Positions 9,167 through 17,700 of a stretch of DNA of 64,000 bases are shown in pieces. This DNA comes from Fodinicurvata fenggangensis DSM 21160. Its GTDB lineage: Bacteria > Pseudomonadota > Alphaproteobacteria > Kiloniellales > DSM-21159. The stretch covers positions 495,793-559,792 of the forward strand of contig NZ_JMLV01000002.1 in assembly GCF_000686045.1 (NCBI RefSeq), written 5' to 3'. A program made the position numbers and the translations under genes. A model generated the notes under the pieces. The model saw nothing but the letters and a program-made list of their open reading frames with translations, searched no databases and was not told where the DNA came from. Within the stretch, counting starts at the first letter, position 1; every line of letters starts with the position of its first letter.

Positions 9167-9772
9167 CTAGCGGGCTGTCGAGGTGGGGGTGGTGTCCGGC
9201 GGGTCTGTGGTTTCGTCCCGGGTCTGGTCGAGCAGGCCTTCGGCATCGGCATAGCTGGGCCGATGGCCCAAGAGCACCCGCAGTGTCTCGTCCACCAGGG
9301 CCAGGGTCAGGATCACCAGTCCGATCACCATCGAAACCTGGGGAATCCACAGCGGGACGGCGATCAAACCGCCCGAGACATCGTTGAAACGATAGGAGTC
9401 ATGCACAAGCGAGATCATCTGCAGCGTGAAGTAGCCGGCCAGGATGGCGGCGACAGCGCAACACCAGACCTCGACCCAGCGCTGCACCCCTGCGGGCAGG
9501 TGCTGGACCACCAGGCTGACACGGATGTGGCTGCCTTCCTTGAAGGTGTAGGCCAGCGCGAAGAAAGTGGCGGCCGCCAGGAAGTAACCGGAGAAACGGG
9601 CATAGCCTGGTATCTGCAGGCCGTAGGCCTTGCCGATCAACACCGAAAAGATCTCGTCGATCAGGCCCAGGGTGACCTGGGTCAACACAACGAGAAAGAT
9701 CGCGAAAAGGAAGAAGGCCGCTATATAGCCGCTGGCACGGTAAATGCGGTCAAGGGAACGGCGCATCGCCAA
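9167..9772 (-). CDS. dctQ: TRAP transporter small permease (DctQ type)
   Basis: The 201-residue protein has four predicted membrane helices, the DctQ plan: SGYIAAFFLFAIFLVVLTQV, a second around AAATFFALAYTFKEGSHIRV, a third AVAAILAGYFTLQMI and a fourth VSMVIGLVILTLALVDE. The sequence FKEGSHIRVSLV is the typical DctQ loop motif. The C-terminal tail of about 35 residues is polar and Thr-rich. It sits between the binding-protein gene and the large permease gene, and is separated from the former by 116 bp that contain a strong nested hairpin. Confidence 0.9.
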   Translation of the reverse strand: MAMRRSLDRIYRASGYIAAFFLFAIFLVVLTQVTLGLIDEIFSVLIGKAYGLQIPGYARFSGYFLAAATFFALAYTFKEGSHIRVSLVVQHLPAGVQRWVEVWCCAVAAILAGYFTLQMISLVHDSYRFNDVSGGLIAVPLWIPQVSMVIGLVILTLALVDETLRVLLGHRPSYADAEGLLDQTRDETTDPPDTTPTSTAR

Positions 9773-9823
9773 TGTTCCTTGTGAGATGGCATGGAAGGCC
9801 AGGCTAGATACCCCTCAAGCCTA

Positions 9824-9862
9824 CAGGCGTGGCAGCCGGTCGTGGACCGGACCGCCACGCCT
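9824..9862 (-). promoter_or_regulatory. Strong nested stem-loop between dctP and dctQ
   Basis: A perfect 10-bp outer stem (CAGGCGTGGC at 9824-9833 with GCCACGCCTG at 9853-9862) encloses a 2x2 internal loop and a perfect 6-bp inner stem (CCGGTC 9836-9841, GACCGG 9845-9850) with a 3-nt loop. No T-run follows on the minus strand, so it is unlikely to be a complete terminator. The position directly after the binding-protein gene suits an element that protects dctP mRNA or attenuates transcription, giving more binding protein than permease. Confidence 0.6.
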
Positions 9863-9888
9863 GCCTGGCATGGGGTTTGGCTCCCGAA

Positions 9889-10884
9889 TCAGTTCGCGAG
9901 GAAGGCGTCCAGGATCTTCTGGCCGTCTTCACCGGCACTTTCAGCCCATTCAGCGGACATGGTCTCACCGATCTCGAGCAACGAGGCACGCAGCTCCTCA
10001 TTCGGCTCGTAGACCTCGATCCCGTTGTCGGCCAGCGCCTGGGTCTGGGTTTCCGTTTCCTCCATGGACATCTCCCAGCCACGGGCCTCGGCTTCCTCGG
10101 CCTCGGCCATGACGGCCTCCTGGACCTCGGACGGCAGGGCATCGAAACGGTCCTGGTTGACCACGATGATGTTCTTGGGCAGCCAGGCGCGGGTATCGGC
10201 GTAGTAGTTAAGGAAGTCCCAGGCCTTCACGTTCACGCCGGTGGACGGCGAGGTGATCATGGCGTCGACGCGGCCTGTGGAGAAGGCCTGTGCCAGGTCA
10301 GGCACCTCGACCTGGGTCGGTACGGCCCCGGCCAACTGCGCCAGGCGCTCGGTGGTGTTGTTATAGCTGCGGAAGCTGGTGCCGCTCAGGTCATCGATCG
10401 ATTCCAGCTTATCGATGGTGTAGATGCCCTGCGGTGGCCAGGCCACGGCAAAGAGAACCTTCAGGTTCTGCTCGGCAAGGAGCTCCTCGGTCTTTTCGCG
10501 CGAGACCTCCCACAGTTTTCCGGCCTCGTCATAGCCTGTGGCCAGGAAAGGCACCGAGTCGATCTGGAAGATCGGGTTCTCGTTGGCAAGCAGCGACAGG
10601 AGGAACTCGCCGGCCGGGACCTGCCCGCCACGCACGGCATTCTTGATCTCCGGATGTTCGATCAGCGAGCCGTTGGAGTGCACCGTGATGGTCAGTTCGC
10701 CATCGGTGGCCTCCTCGACGTCCTCGGCGAACTGGATGATGTTCTGGGTGTGGAAGTTGCCCTCGGGATAGGGGGTGGGCATGTCCCAATTCTCGGCTGC
10801 GGCAAGGCTGGCCGTCATGGCCAGGCCGACGCCCATGGCGGCGCCGCCGGTCGCGAAGCGGGACAGGATGTTTTTGGTGGTCAT
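9889..10884 (-). CDS. dctP: TRAP transporter periplasmic substrate-binding protein (DctP family)
   Basis: The 331-residue product has a Sec-type signal peptide (about residues 1-29, ending near AAAEN) and the DctP family fold: WDMPTPYPEGNFHTQNI after the signal, then the RSYNNTTERLAQLAGAVPTQ segment around 175-195 whose Arg usually binds the substrate carboxylate, then AFSTGRVDAMITSPSTG. It captures a carboxylate substrate in the periplasm and delivers it to the permease. It is the first gene of a minus-strand operon, with GGGAG about 10 nt before the ATG. The 241 bp upstream separate it from the divergent MBL gene and contain an imperfect hairpin (11014-11041, CCGGCA/TGCCGG) of unclear role. 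Confidence 0.92.
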   Translation of the reverse strand: MTTKNILSRFATGGAAMGVGLAMTASLAAAENWDMPTPYPEGNFHTQNIIQFAEDVEEATDGELTITVHSNGSLIEHPEIKNAVRGGQVPAGEFLLSLLANENPIFQIDSVPFLATGYDEAGKLWEVSREKTEELLAEQNLKVLFAVAWPPQGIYTIDKLESIDDLSGTSFRSYNNTTERLAQLAGAVPTQVEVPDLAQAFSTGRVDAMITSPSTGVNVKAWDFLNYYADTRAWLPKNIIVVNQDRFDALPSEVQEAVMAEAEEAEARGWEMSMEETETQTQALADNGIEVYEPNEELRASLLEIGETMSAEWAESAGEDGQKILDAFLAN

Positions 10885-11125
10885 GATGATCGTACTCCCT
10901 GAAGCCGTGTTTGCTGGTTGTATGTTTTATTGATGGCACAGTTGAAGCTAAAGGCCAAATTCAGGCGCGATCATCAGAATTTAGCGACAAAGTGTCAAGG
11001 AAGGTGAAGCTGACCGGCATAGGCCTTGAGCTGCCTGCCGGCATGGGAGAGACTTGTTTCCAAAGCTGTGACAGTGAAAAACTGCTTAAAGTTGTGTGCA
11101 AAAACAAGTAAAGAAGGGAAGACTC

Positions 11126-11815
11126 GTGACGGCAGACTACGAAATACTGCTGCAGGGGAACAACCTGCGCCTGCGTGAAGGATTCCTGGGCCTGGCGAAC
11201 GTCAGCCTGGTCCATACCACGGAAGGCCCCATGCTGTTCGATGTCGGTCACTACGTGAATCGTCCCGGCCTGCTGACCGCGCTGGCGGCTCGAGACCTGG
11301 CGCCGGCCGACATTCCGTATGTCTTCCTGTCGCACCTGCACTTCGATCACAGCCTGAACATCGATCTCTTCCCGGATGCCAAGGTCTTCGTCAGCCAGCG
11401 CGAATGGGACTATGCGGCTGCTCCGCACGAGAAGGACCCCTTCATCCCGCAGATGATCCGCAAGCAGCTTGAGGGGTTCGACCTGGCGTTTCTGGAGGGC
11501 GAGCCGGAGCTGTTCCCCGGCGTGCGCACCCTGGCCGTGCCCGGGCACACGCCGGGGTCCTATGCCCTGGACCTGGACACGCCCGACAAGGGCCGCGTGG
11601 TGATCGCAGGCGATGCCATCAAGTATCCCAAGGAGGTGGTGGGACGGCGTTGCGACATGGCCTTCGACACCCTGGAAGCGGGCACGAAATCCATCGAACG
11701 CATCCTCGCCATCGCCGACCGTATCGTACCGGGCCACTTCCCGGAAATGATCCGCCAGCCCGACGGCACCTTCCTCTGGCAGGATGCGGCGTCCTTCGAG
11801 CTGTTGGTGCGCTAG
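11126..11815 (+). CDS. MBL-fold metallo-hydrolase (lactonase-like)
   Basis: The product of 229 residues has the zinc motif H70-L-H72-F-D74-H75, followed by PGHTPGS, GDAIKYP and a terminal IVPGHFP His, so the full dinuclear metallo-beta-lactamase ligand set is present. The overall length resembles N-acyl homoserine lactonases and related small hydrolases, but the substrate cannot be fixed. The GTG at 11126 is chosen as start because AAGAAGGGA lies just upstream; a longer in-frame GTG at 11096 lacks this spacing and adds a Lys-rich extension. The gene is divergent from the first TRAP operon. Its stop codon lies inside a palindromic repeat (11812-11875). Confidence 0.82.
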   Translation: MTADYEILLQGNNLRLREGFLGLANVSLVHTTEGPMLFDVGHYVNRPGLLTALAARDLAPADIPYVFLSHLHFDHSLNIDLFPDAKVFVSQREWDYAAAPHEKDPFIPQMIRKQLEGFDLAFLEGEPELFPGVRTLAVPGHTPGSYALDLDTPDKGRVVIAGDAIKYPKEVVGRRCDMAFDTLEAGTKSIERILAIADRIVPGHFPEMIRQPDGTFLWQDAASFELLVR

Positions 11816-11875
11816 AGCAAATCACGGCTTAACGGATCGCAAGGCGATTCCTCAAGCCGTGTGACTCCGCTCCAG
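11812..11875. repeat. CTAGAGC palindromic intergenic repeat, copy 1
   Basis: The element begins CTAGAGCAAATCA and has an 8-bp perfect stem (CACGGCTT 11823-11830 with AAGCCGTG 11854-11861) and an outer arm (CTAGAGC 11812-11818 with GCTCCAG 11869-11875, one mismatch). A second copy lies at 29601-29667. The two copies differ in the stem by paired substitutions that keep base pairing. The element lies between convergent genes and overlaps the MBL stop codon, so it could also act as a transcription end or RNA stabiliser. Confidence 0.65.
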
Positions 11876-11884
11876 GTCCCGCGA

Positions 11885-12718
11885 TCACTCGCGCAGCTGC
11901 GCCTTCAGGAACACCAGCGTCCGTTCCCAGGCCTGGGCGGCGTCGTCCTCGTCGTAGCGCGCACCGGTCGGATTGGCGAAGGCGTGGTCGGCCTCGTACC
12001 AATAGAGCGTCAGGTCCTTGCCCGCCTCGTCCATGCGGCTGGCGAAGGTCTCCACCATTTCCGGCGTGATGGATTTGTCCTGCCGGGCAAAGTGGCCAAG
12101 CACCGGGCCTTCAAGCTGTTCCAGTTTCTCGACGGGGCGGTCCACGTTGCCGTAATAGATGACCGTCGCATCCACCGGGCTTGCGATGGAGGCGTTGAGC
12201 GACCAGGCGCCGCCGAAGCACCAGCCGACGGTGGCGACCTGTCCGGTGCTTGCGTCATGCTGTTTCAGCCAGTCGGTCCAGGCGGTCAGGGTTTCGGTAG
12301 CCACCTCGGCGTCCACGGCCTGCATCAGGCTGCGCGCCGTCTCGCGGTCGCCGGCCTCGGCGACCTCGCCCCCATAGAGGTCGACGGCCAGGGCCAGGTA
12401 CCCCTGTTCGGCGAATTCGGCGGCCATGGTCTTGATCTGGTCGTTCAGGCCCCACCATTCGTGGATCAGCAGGACGGCGGGGGCCGGGGTTTCGGCCGGT
12501 CGCGCCAGCGAAGCGGTGACCTGGTCCCCATTGGACAGGGTCAGGGAGACCTCGTCCAGGCTGTCGGCAGCGGCCCGCGCCAGTTTCGGATCGGCAAGCA
12601 CGTTGGCCAGGCCGGTGGCCAGGGGTGCCGCCGCCAGACCCTTCAGTACGGTACGACGGCCATAGCCGGTGCCTTCCGCCGGACCGAAAGTAATGGTCTT
12701 GTAAATCAGAGATTTCAT
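11885..12718 (-). CDS. Exported dienelactone hydrolase family protein
   Basis: The 277-residue protein begins with a Tat-like signal (GRRTVLKGLAAAPLATGLA, about residues 20-39), unusual for a family that is mostly cytoplasmic. The alpha/beta-hydrolase domain follows: HEWWGLND near 86-93, the nucleophile elbow GWCFGG with Cys167, then a FARQDKSITPE segment carrying the acid and EADHAFAN with the catalytic His. A Cys nucleophile is the mark of dienelactone hydrolases. The substrate may be an enol-lactone or other ester, but nothing adjacent identifies it. It is convergent with the MBL gene and has about 260 bp of upstream sequence in which the base composition changes abruptly to AT-rich. Confidence 0.87.
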   Translation of the reverse strand: MKSLIYKTITFGPAEGTGYGRRTVLKGLAAAPLATGLANVLADPKLARAAADSLDEVSLTLSNGDQVTASLARPAETPAPAVLLIHEWWGLNDQIKTMAAEFAEQGYLALAVDLYGGEVAEAGDRETARSLMQAVDAEVATETLTAWTDWLKQHDASTGQVATVGWCFGGAWSLNASIASPVDATVIYYGNVDRPVEKLEQLEGPVLGHFARQDKSITPEMVETFASRMDEAGKDLTLYWYEADHAFANPTGARYDEDDAAQAWERTLVFLKAQLRE

Positions 12719-12764
12719 AGCGCACCTCCTACTCGGAACTGTGAATGCGGAGGAATCACTATTG

Positions 12765-12793
12765 TAGCATGGAATTCTGTATTGGTCCCACCA
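12765..12793 (+). repeat. Left 29-bp direct repeat flanking the HEPN cassette
   Basis: This 29-bp sequence (beginning TAGCATGGAATTCT, ending CCCACCA) matches 24 of 29 positions with 13801-13829 in the same orientation. A shorter GAATCA precedes both copies. The two copies bracket the AT-rich segment that carries the HEPN gene and its partner, so they may be target duplications, recombination sites or the ends of an inserted cassette. Confidence 0.6.
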
Positions 12794-12978
12794 CAGGATG
12801 CGCCCAATCGCAAAATACCGAAATTAGCTTGTCGAATTGGACAGGCTTATTCTTTTTTGTCTGGTCTTTCCGCTTCACCGATTCCTGTTTAGGCTTCGGG
12901 GGGATTCTAATGACGCCGATCAGGATGAGGTAGCGTGTTCTCATCTAAATTTGTTTGTTTAGCTATTCTGAGGTTCGT

Positions 12979-13404
12979 ATGGCGCACGGTTTGAAGAAGG
13001 CGGACTTGCAGACGTTAGCGCAAACTAAGGTAGATGATGCCCTATTACTATTTGATAGGGGGCGCTTTTCCAATGCCTACTATCTTGGTGGTTATGCGGT
13101 AGAATTCGCGCTAAAAGCCTGCATTGCAGCCCGAATTGAAACAGACACTATCCCCGACAAGAAATTCGTTACCTCCATATTCACCCATGACCTCGTCACT
13201 CTCATAAACGTGTCTGGTCTTTCTAATGAACTAAAAAAACAGGAGAACAGTGACGATGAGTTTCATGCCAATTGGGGTATTGTTTCAAAATGGAGTGAAC
13301 AAAAGCGATACGAAGTATCAGACCGTTCCACTACACATTATTTTTTGCACGCCATTATTGATCAATATCATGGAGTACTGCCTTGGATAAAGAATTTCTG
13401 GTGA
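12979..13404 (+). CDS. HEPN-domain protein, first gene of an AT-rich two-gene cassette
   Basis: The 141-residue all-helical protein resembles HEPN-domain families: FSNAYYLGGYAVEFALKACI (about 30-49) is the typical packed helix, THDL at 69-72 is common in this group, and the C-terminal HGVLPWIKNFW tail recurs in uncharacterised HEPN proteins. HEPN proteins are often RNases in toxin-antitoxin or defence systems, using R-x4-6-H. Here the nearest residues are Arg110, Arg116, His120 and His124, giving R-x3-H or R-x7-H, so the canonical spacing is not met and RNase activity is uncertain. The ATG at 12979 is preferred over a TTG at 12955 because TGAGG lies 5 bp before it. Codon usage is strikingly AT-rich relative to neighbours, which suggests horizontal acquisition. 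Its stop overlaps the next gene by 4 bp. Confidence 0.75.
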   Translation: MAHGLKKADLQTLAQTKVDDALLLFDRGRFSNAYYLGGYAVEFALKACIAARIETDTIPDKKFVTSIFTHDLVTLINVSGLSNELKKQENSDDEFHANWGIVSKWSEQKRYEVSDRSTTHYFLHAIIDQYHGVLPWIKNFW

Positions 13405-13754
13405 AATGCGGACACGCTTTTGTCCGCCTCCTCGACGAAACGGAAATTAGACCGCGCGGTGCTTTATGGGTTCACAATCCTGATAACGATATTTGGCGTT
13501 TGTGGATAGTTGGACAAAGGGGATTAAAAGAGCAAGAATTTTACCGAATTGTTGCTGAAACAATAACCAAGAATCGGACAGATTTGGCAGGTCTGGATAT
13601 CAGTTCTGTAGAGCTAGTCGACGAGACTCATCCCGCTATTAAGGGATTAAAGGGTTTTATGCAAATGGAAAACCTCGGAAGCGCTCATATATCAAATAAC
13701 ACGATGAATGGATTCTTTATGCCAGACGGTATTATCTTGCGAATGGCATTGTGA
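13401..13754 (+). CDS. Unknown small protein, translationally coupled partner of the HEPN protein
   Basis: The product is 117 residues if it starts at the GTG at 13401, whose GTGA overlaps the HEPN stop; a TTG at 13383 would add six residues. I do not recognise the family. It is not a MNT-type nucleotidyltransferase, because there is no GS-x-ARG or D-x-D signature. Visible features are a hydrophobic ALWVHNPDNDIWRLWIVG beta-rich segment, a polar helical middle and a C-terminal GFFMPDGIILRMAL. The 4-bp overlap, shared AT-rich composition and shared flanking repeats argue that it functions with the HEPN protein, as antitoxin, regulator or effector partner. This is inference from layout only. Confidence 0.65.
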   Translation: MKCGHAFVRLLDETEIRPRGALWVHNPDNDIWRLWIVGQRGLKEQEFYRIVAETITKNRTDLAGLDISSVELVDETHPAIKGLKGFMQMENLGSAHISNNTMNGFFMPDGIILRMAL

Positions 13755-13800
13755 TTCACTCTGCACTTCATTCTCAGTATTCTGAATACAAGAATCATCT

Positions 13801-13829
13801 TAGTATGGAATTCTATAAGGGTTCCACCA
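13801..13829 (+). repeat. Right 29-bp direct repeat flanking the HEPN cassette
   Basis: It begins TAGTATGGAATTCT and ends TTCCACCA, and matches the left copy at 12765-12793 in 24 of 29 positions. It lies 47 bp after the partner-gene stop and directly before the rpmB terminator, at the point where GC-rich host sequence resumes. A 13-bp palindrome (GTATTC-T-GAATAC, 13777-13789) lies just inside it. Confidence 0.6.
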
Positions 13830-13847
13830 AGAATCGTGTCTCAACGC

Positions 13848-13874
13848 AAAAAGGCCCGCCGAGGGGCGGGCCTT
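13848..13874 (-). terminator. Rho-independent terminator of rpmB
   Basis: On the minus strand a perfect 10-bp stem (AAGGCCCGCC / GGCGGGCCTT, 13851-13860 with 13865-13874) has a 4-nt loop and ends in five T residues (13852-13848). It lies 30 bp after the rpmB stop and is a textbook intrinsic terminator. Confidence 0.9.
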
Positions 13875-13903
13875 GAAAGCTGGACTCTTGCGTGCCGGAA
13901 GGA

Positions 13904-14206
13904 TCAGGCGGCAGAGCTTTCCTTGGCAGCCGCTGCGCGAGCAATGCGGCGCTTCATCTTGAGGGCCTCGGCGCCGAGCTTGCTGTTGGGCATGCCCAGG
14001 AGATAGGCGTCGAGGCCGCCCTTGTGCTCGATCGTGCGGATGGAAGAGGTCGCCAGACGCAGGGGCACCATGCTCCCCAGCGCATCGCTGTAGAGAGAGG
14101 TTTCCTGCAGGTTCGGCAAGAAGCGACGCCGTGTCTTGTTGTTGGCGTGGCTTACATTGTTGCCGCTCTGGACACCCTTGCCGGTGAAGGCGCAACGTCG
14201 TGCCAT
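13904..14206 (-). CDS. rpmB: 50S ribosomal protein L28
   Basis: The 100-residue product begins [20 protein letters not shown] and continues with [14 protein letters not shown], the L28 signature. It has an Ala- and Lys-rich C-terminus typical of alphaproteobacterial forms. L28 is a small RNA-binding protein of the large ribosomal subunit. The frame extends upstream to 14311, but the ATG at 14206 gives the family N-terminus exactly. It is monocistronic or weakly linked to trxA (139 bp upstream, with a hairpin in the leader) and ends in a strong terminator. Confidence 0.95.
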   Translation of the reverse strand: MARRCAFTGKGVQSGNNVSHANNKTRRRFLPNLQETSLYSDALGSMVPLRLATSSIRTIEHKGGLDAYLLGMPNSKLGAEALKMKRRIARAAAAKESSAA

Positions 14207-14246
14207 GATCTCGGTTCCGTTTCGAAGTGATCGGTTGAAATGACTT

Positions 14247-14276
14247 GCGCCGGAGAGGAGCGCTCTCCGGGCGCGC
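14247..14276 (-). promoter_or_regulatory. Stem-loop in the trxA-rpmB intergenic region
   Basis: CCGGAGAG (14251-14258) pairs perfectly with CTCTCCGG (14264-14271) around a 5-nt loop, and flanking GCGC arms extend the stem with a one-base bulge. It lies about 40 bp before the rpmB ATG and about 70 bp after trxA. No T-run follows, so it may be a weak trxA terminator or a structured rpmB leader. Confidence 0.45.
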
Positions 14277-14345
14277 AGCTGCCTTCTACGCAAGCCGGCG
14301 CGCGGCGTCAAGCCCCGCGCTGGCCCTGCGCCGAGAGAATCGACG

Positions 14346-14666
14346 TCAGATATGCTCCTCGATCCAGGACTGCAGCTGATTCTTGGGCAGAGCGCCGACC
14401 TTGGTGGCGCTGACCGCCCCGTCCTTGAACAGCATCAGGGTCGGGATGCCGCGCACACCGTATTTGGCGGGTGTGGCGGGATTCTCGTCGATGTTCAGTT
14501 TGGCGACCGTGATCTTGCCGTCGAGAGCCTGTGCGATTTCCTCCAGGGCCGGGGAGATCATCTTGCAGGGGCCGCACCATTCGGCCCAGAAATCGACGAC
14601 GACCGGACGATCCGCCTTCAGGACATCCTCATCAAAACTGCTGTCCGAAACCTGTGTGGTAGACAT
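14346..14666 (-). CDS. trxA: Thioredoxin 1
   Basis: The 106-residue product is a canonical thioredoxin with the redox motif W-C31-G-P-C34 in [12 protein letters not shown], the following Pro40, the cis-Pro segment [13 protein letters not shown] and the Lys/Asp buried pair typical of the family. It reduces protein disulfides in the cytoplasm with electrons from thioredoxin reductase; no such reductase is encoded here (the flavoprotein at 23764 lacks the needed CxxC). It follows addA by 78 bp on the same strand, an arrangement common in alphaproteobacteria. Confidence 0.96.
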   Translation of the reverse strand: MSTTQVSDSSFDEDVLKADRPVVVDFWAEWCGPCKMISPALEEIAQALDGKITVAKLNIDENPATPAKYGVRGIPTLMLFKDGAVSATKVGALPKNQLQSWIEEHI

Positions 14667-14744
14667 GAGCTTACCTCGTAATCTGGTGGTCCGGGAGTCG
14701 CCCGGCTGACTTGGCGGAAGTATTGGCGCCTGTGAGCGGAAGCG

Positions 14745-17700
14745 TCAAGGCGCATGACCTGTCAGCAATTCACTCGGCAGTTCCATCAGGTTGGGCCCGT
14801 CCGTCCAGAGCAGAGCACAGCGTATGCTGCGGCCGGGATAGACCTCCGAAAGCACTTGGGCATAGGCGGCCATCTGCCGCAGGTAGGCCGTTGGAACCTG
14901 TTCCGGGGTGAGCGGTGGTGGCCGGTTGGTCTTGTAGTCGAGGACCAGGATGTCCTCGGCCCGGACGGCCAGGCGGTCGATCTGGCCGCTGATGACCCGG
15001 GTGTGTCCCTCGGCCCGGACCAGGCCGGTGATGGGCACTTCGGCCCGGCTGTCCGGGCCGAAGAAATCGGCAAAGGCGGGCGTGTCCAGGACCGCCAGTG
15101 TTTCCTCCAGGATCTCCTGGCGCTCCGTCTCATCCAGGCCGAAGGCGCTCTGGCCCAGGAAGCGCAGGCCGGCCTGCCGGCGTTCGGCCAGCGGCAGGTC
15201 GGGAAGGTGCTCCAGCAGGCTGTGTACCAGGCGCCCGTGCCGGAAGATGCGGCCGGGGCTACCCTGCAACGGCGAGCGTGGCGGGGGGTCGTCCTGCGTC
15301 GGACGGGACGGTGTGAGCGGGCGTGGCGGCTCGGCTTCCGCAGGCGGCGGGCGCAACAGCCAATCGGGCAACTCCGCCGAGGGGCGTTCGCGGCGCGGCG
15401 TATCCCGGGTCTGGTCGGGAGGCGCCGCGCCGGGGGTGTCGAGTCGCCAGCCCGGACCGCTCCAGCCCTTGTCCACCTCTGTGGTGAAATCGAACTCGAC
15501 GGCTTTGGCACCGGCCGCTTCCATGGCGGGCTCCACCAGCTTGTACCAGCAGGTCTCGGGCGTGGTTCTCTGTGTTTCCCAGCCGCAGATGTAAAGGCGA
15601 TCCTCGGCCCGGGTCAGGGCCACATAAAGCAGGCGCCGGTGTTCCTCCTCTGCCTGCTGCTCGGCCGTTTCCAGGGCCGCGCGGCAATGGCTGTCGGCCA
15701 TGGACTTGCGCGGCAGCCAGACCGGAAGCGTGGCGCCCTGCGATTGTTCCAGCCACAGAAGATTGGGGTTCGGCTTCGTGTACTGCATGGTGTCGGGCAG
15801 AATCACGATGGGGGCCTGCAGGCCCTTGGCGCCGTGCACCGTCATGATGCGCACGGCGCCGCCATCGCTTTCCAGGTCGCGCTTGATCTCGCGTTCGCCT
15901 GATTCCATCCAGTGCAGGAAGCCCTGCAGCGACGGGGTGTGTTCGCTTTCGTAGGCCAGCGCCAGGGACAGGAACTCCTCCAGCGGGTCCGCCGCATCGG
16001 GCCCCAGGCGGGCCAGCAGGCGCTGCCGCCCGCCACGGGCCAGCAGGTCGGCATAGAACTCGTAGGGCGGTCGGTAGTCCGCCTCGGAGAGGAGCTGTTC
16101 AAGTGTATCCCGGGCGGGCTGCAATGCGGGATCCGCCTCGGCGGTGTGGCGCAACTGGCGCCACAGGCTGCCCTCGCCCGGACGGTTCCAGGCCAGCTGG
16201 AAGAGCTGCTCCTCGCTGAGCCCGATCAGGGGGCTGCGCAGGACCACGGCCAGGTTCAGGTCGTCCTCGGGCAGCAAGAGGAACTGGCCCAGGGCCATCA
16301 GATCCATGACCGCCATCTGGTCGGTCAGGACCATGCGGTCGACGCCGGCCACCGGTACGTTGCGTGCCTTCAGTTCGCGCACCAATTCGTTCACGAAGGC
16401 ATTGCGCCGGCGGACCAGGACCAGGATATCGCCCGGCGCCACGGGGCGCGCCCGCGCGTCCAGCCAGGCCTCGTCGCCTTCCGTGACCCCACCGGCCGGC
16501 GCCGTCCAGCTCTGGATGCGGCTTGCCAGCAGGCTGGCCAGTCGGGCGCGGGGCTGGTCGTCCTCCTGCCGATTCAAGGGCAGGTCCCAGGGCGATTCGC
16601 TGTCCTGTTCGCGCGGGCTGACCGGAGGCCAGAGCTCGACGCGCCCGGCCTGGCCCACGCGCACGGCGTCGTGGGGCAGCCAGCCGCGCCCGAAGGTGAC
16701 GCCCGCGTGCATGTTTTCGCTTTCGAAAACGGCATCCACCAGATCCAGGACCGCCTGGCAGGAACGGAAGGAGTGGATCAGGTCCACCGACGCCCAGTGC
16801 TTGCGGGCGGACCTGGCCTTTTCGGCGAAATAGGCCTGCATGCGGGCGAAGGCGGCCGGCTCGGCGCGCTGGAAGGAGTAGATCGACTGCTTGGCATCGC
16901 CCACGGCGAAGACGGTGCGGTTGTCCAGGCCGGCGGCCGTTTCGTGGCCGCTGTCGCCGGCGAAGAAGTCGGCGGTGATCAGGCGCACGATCTCCCATTG
17001 CTCGGGGTTGGTATCCTGGGCCTCGTCCACCAGGAAATGATCGATGCCGCCGTCCAGCTTGTAGAGCACCCAGGGCGAGATGCCCGGGCGGGAGAGCAGG
17101 TCGCGGCTTTTCAGGATCAGGTCCTCGTAATCCATCAGGCCGCGCAGCGTCTTCTCGCGCTCGTAGGTGTCCAGGATGCGCAGGCCCAGCCGCAGTAGGG
17201 CCGAAGTGGCCTCGGCCACGCGCAGGGCGCGTACGGACTCCTGCAGCGCTTCCACGCGCAAGGCCTCGCTTTCCAGGATGCTGGCCGCCGTAGGCAGGAC
17301 GGCCAGGGCCTCCTTGTGTGCCAGTTTCTCGCGTCGTGTGCCCGTGGTCGTGAAGAAGACCCCCAGGTAGGTTTCCCAGTCCCGGGCGCGCGACTCGGGA
17401 GTTTGTGCCAGCCAGGAAGCGAGCACTTCACCGCGTTTGGCATCGCTCTTGCTGCCTGCCATCAAGGCATTGGCCGCCTGGCGCAGTTCGTCGGCGGCAA
17501 AGGACGCGTCGCGGCAGGCCGACTCCAGGAAGTCGAGGGACGCGCCCTGCCCCTCCACCTCGAGAGCACGGGCCACTTCCGTCAGCAGGGCCTCTTCCGA
17601 GCCCAGGTCCGCCAGCAGGCGCGCCAGGCGATCGCGCTCGCGGATCAGGCTGTCCACCAGGCCCTGGAAGTCCTCTTCGCCCACCAGGGCCGTGATCTGG

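Noticed and set aside
11014..11041. Imperfect hairpin CCGGCA/TGCCGG between dctP and the MBL gene
   Set aside because: The stem is short with a bulge, and no gene ends there, so no function can be supported.
13401..13754. MNT-HEPN toxin-antitoxin pair
   Set aside because: The partner lacks the nucleotidyltransferase GS...D-x-D signature, so the known MNT/HEPN module is not supported.
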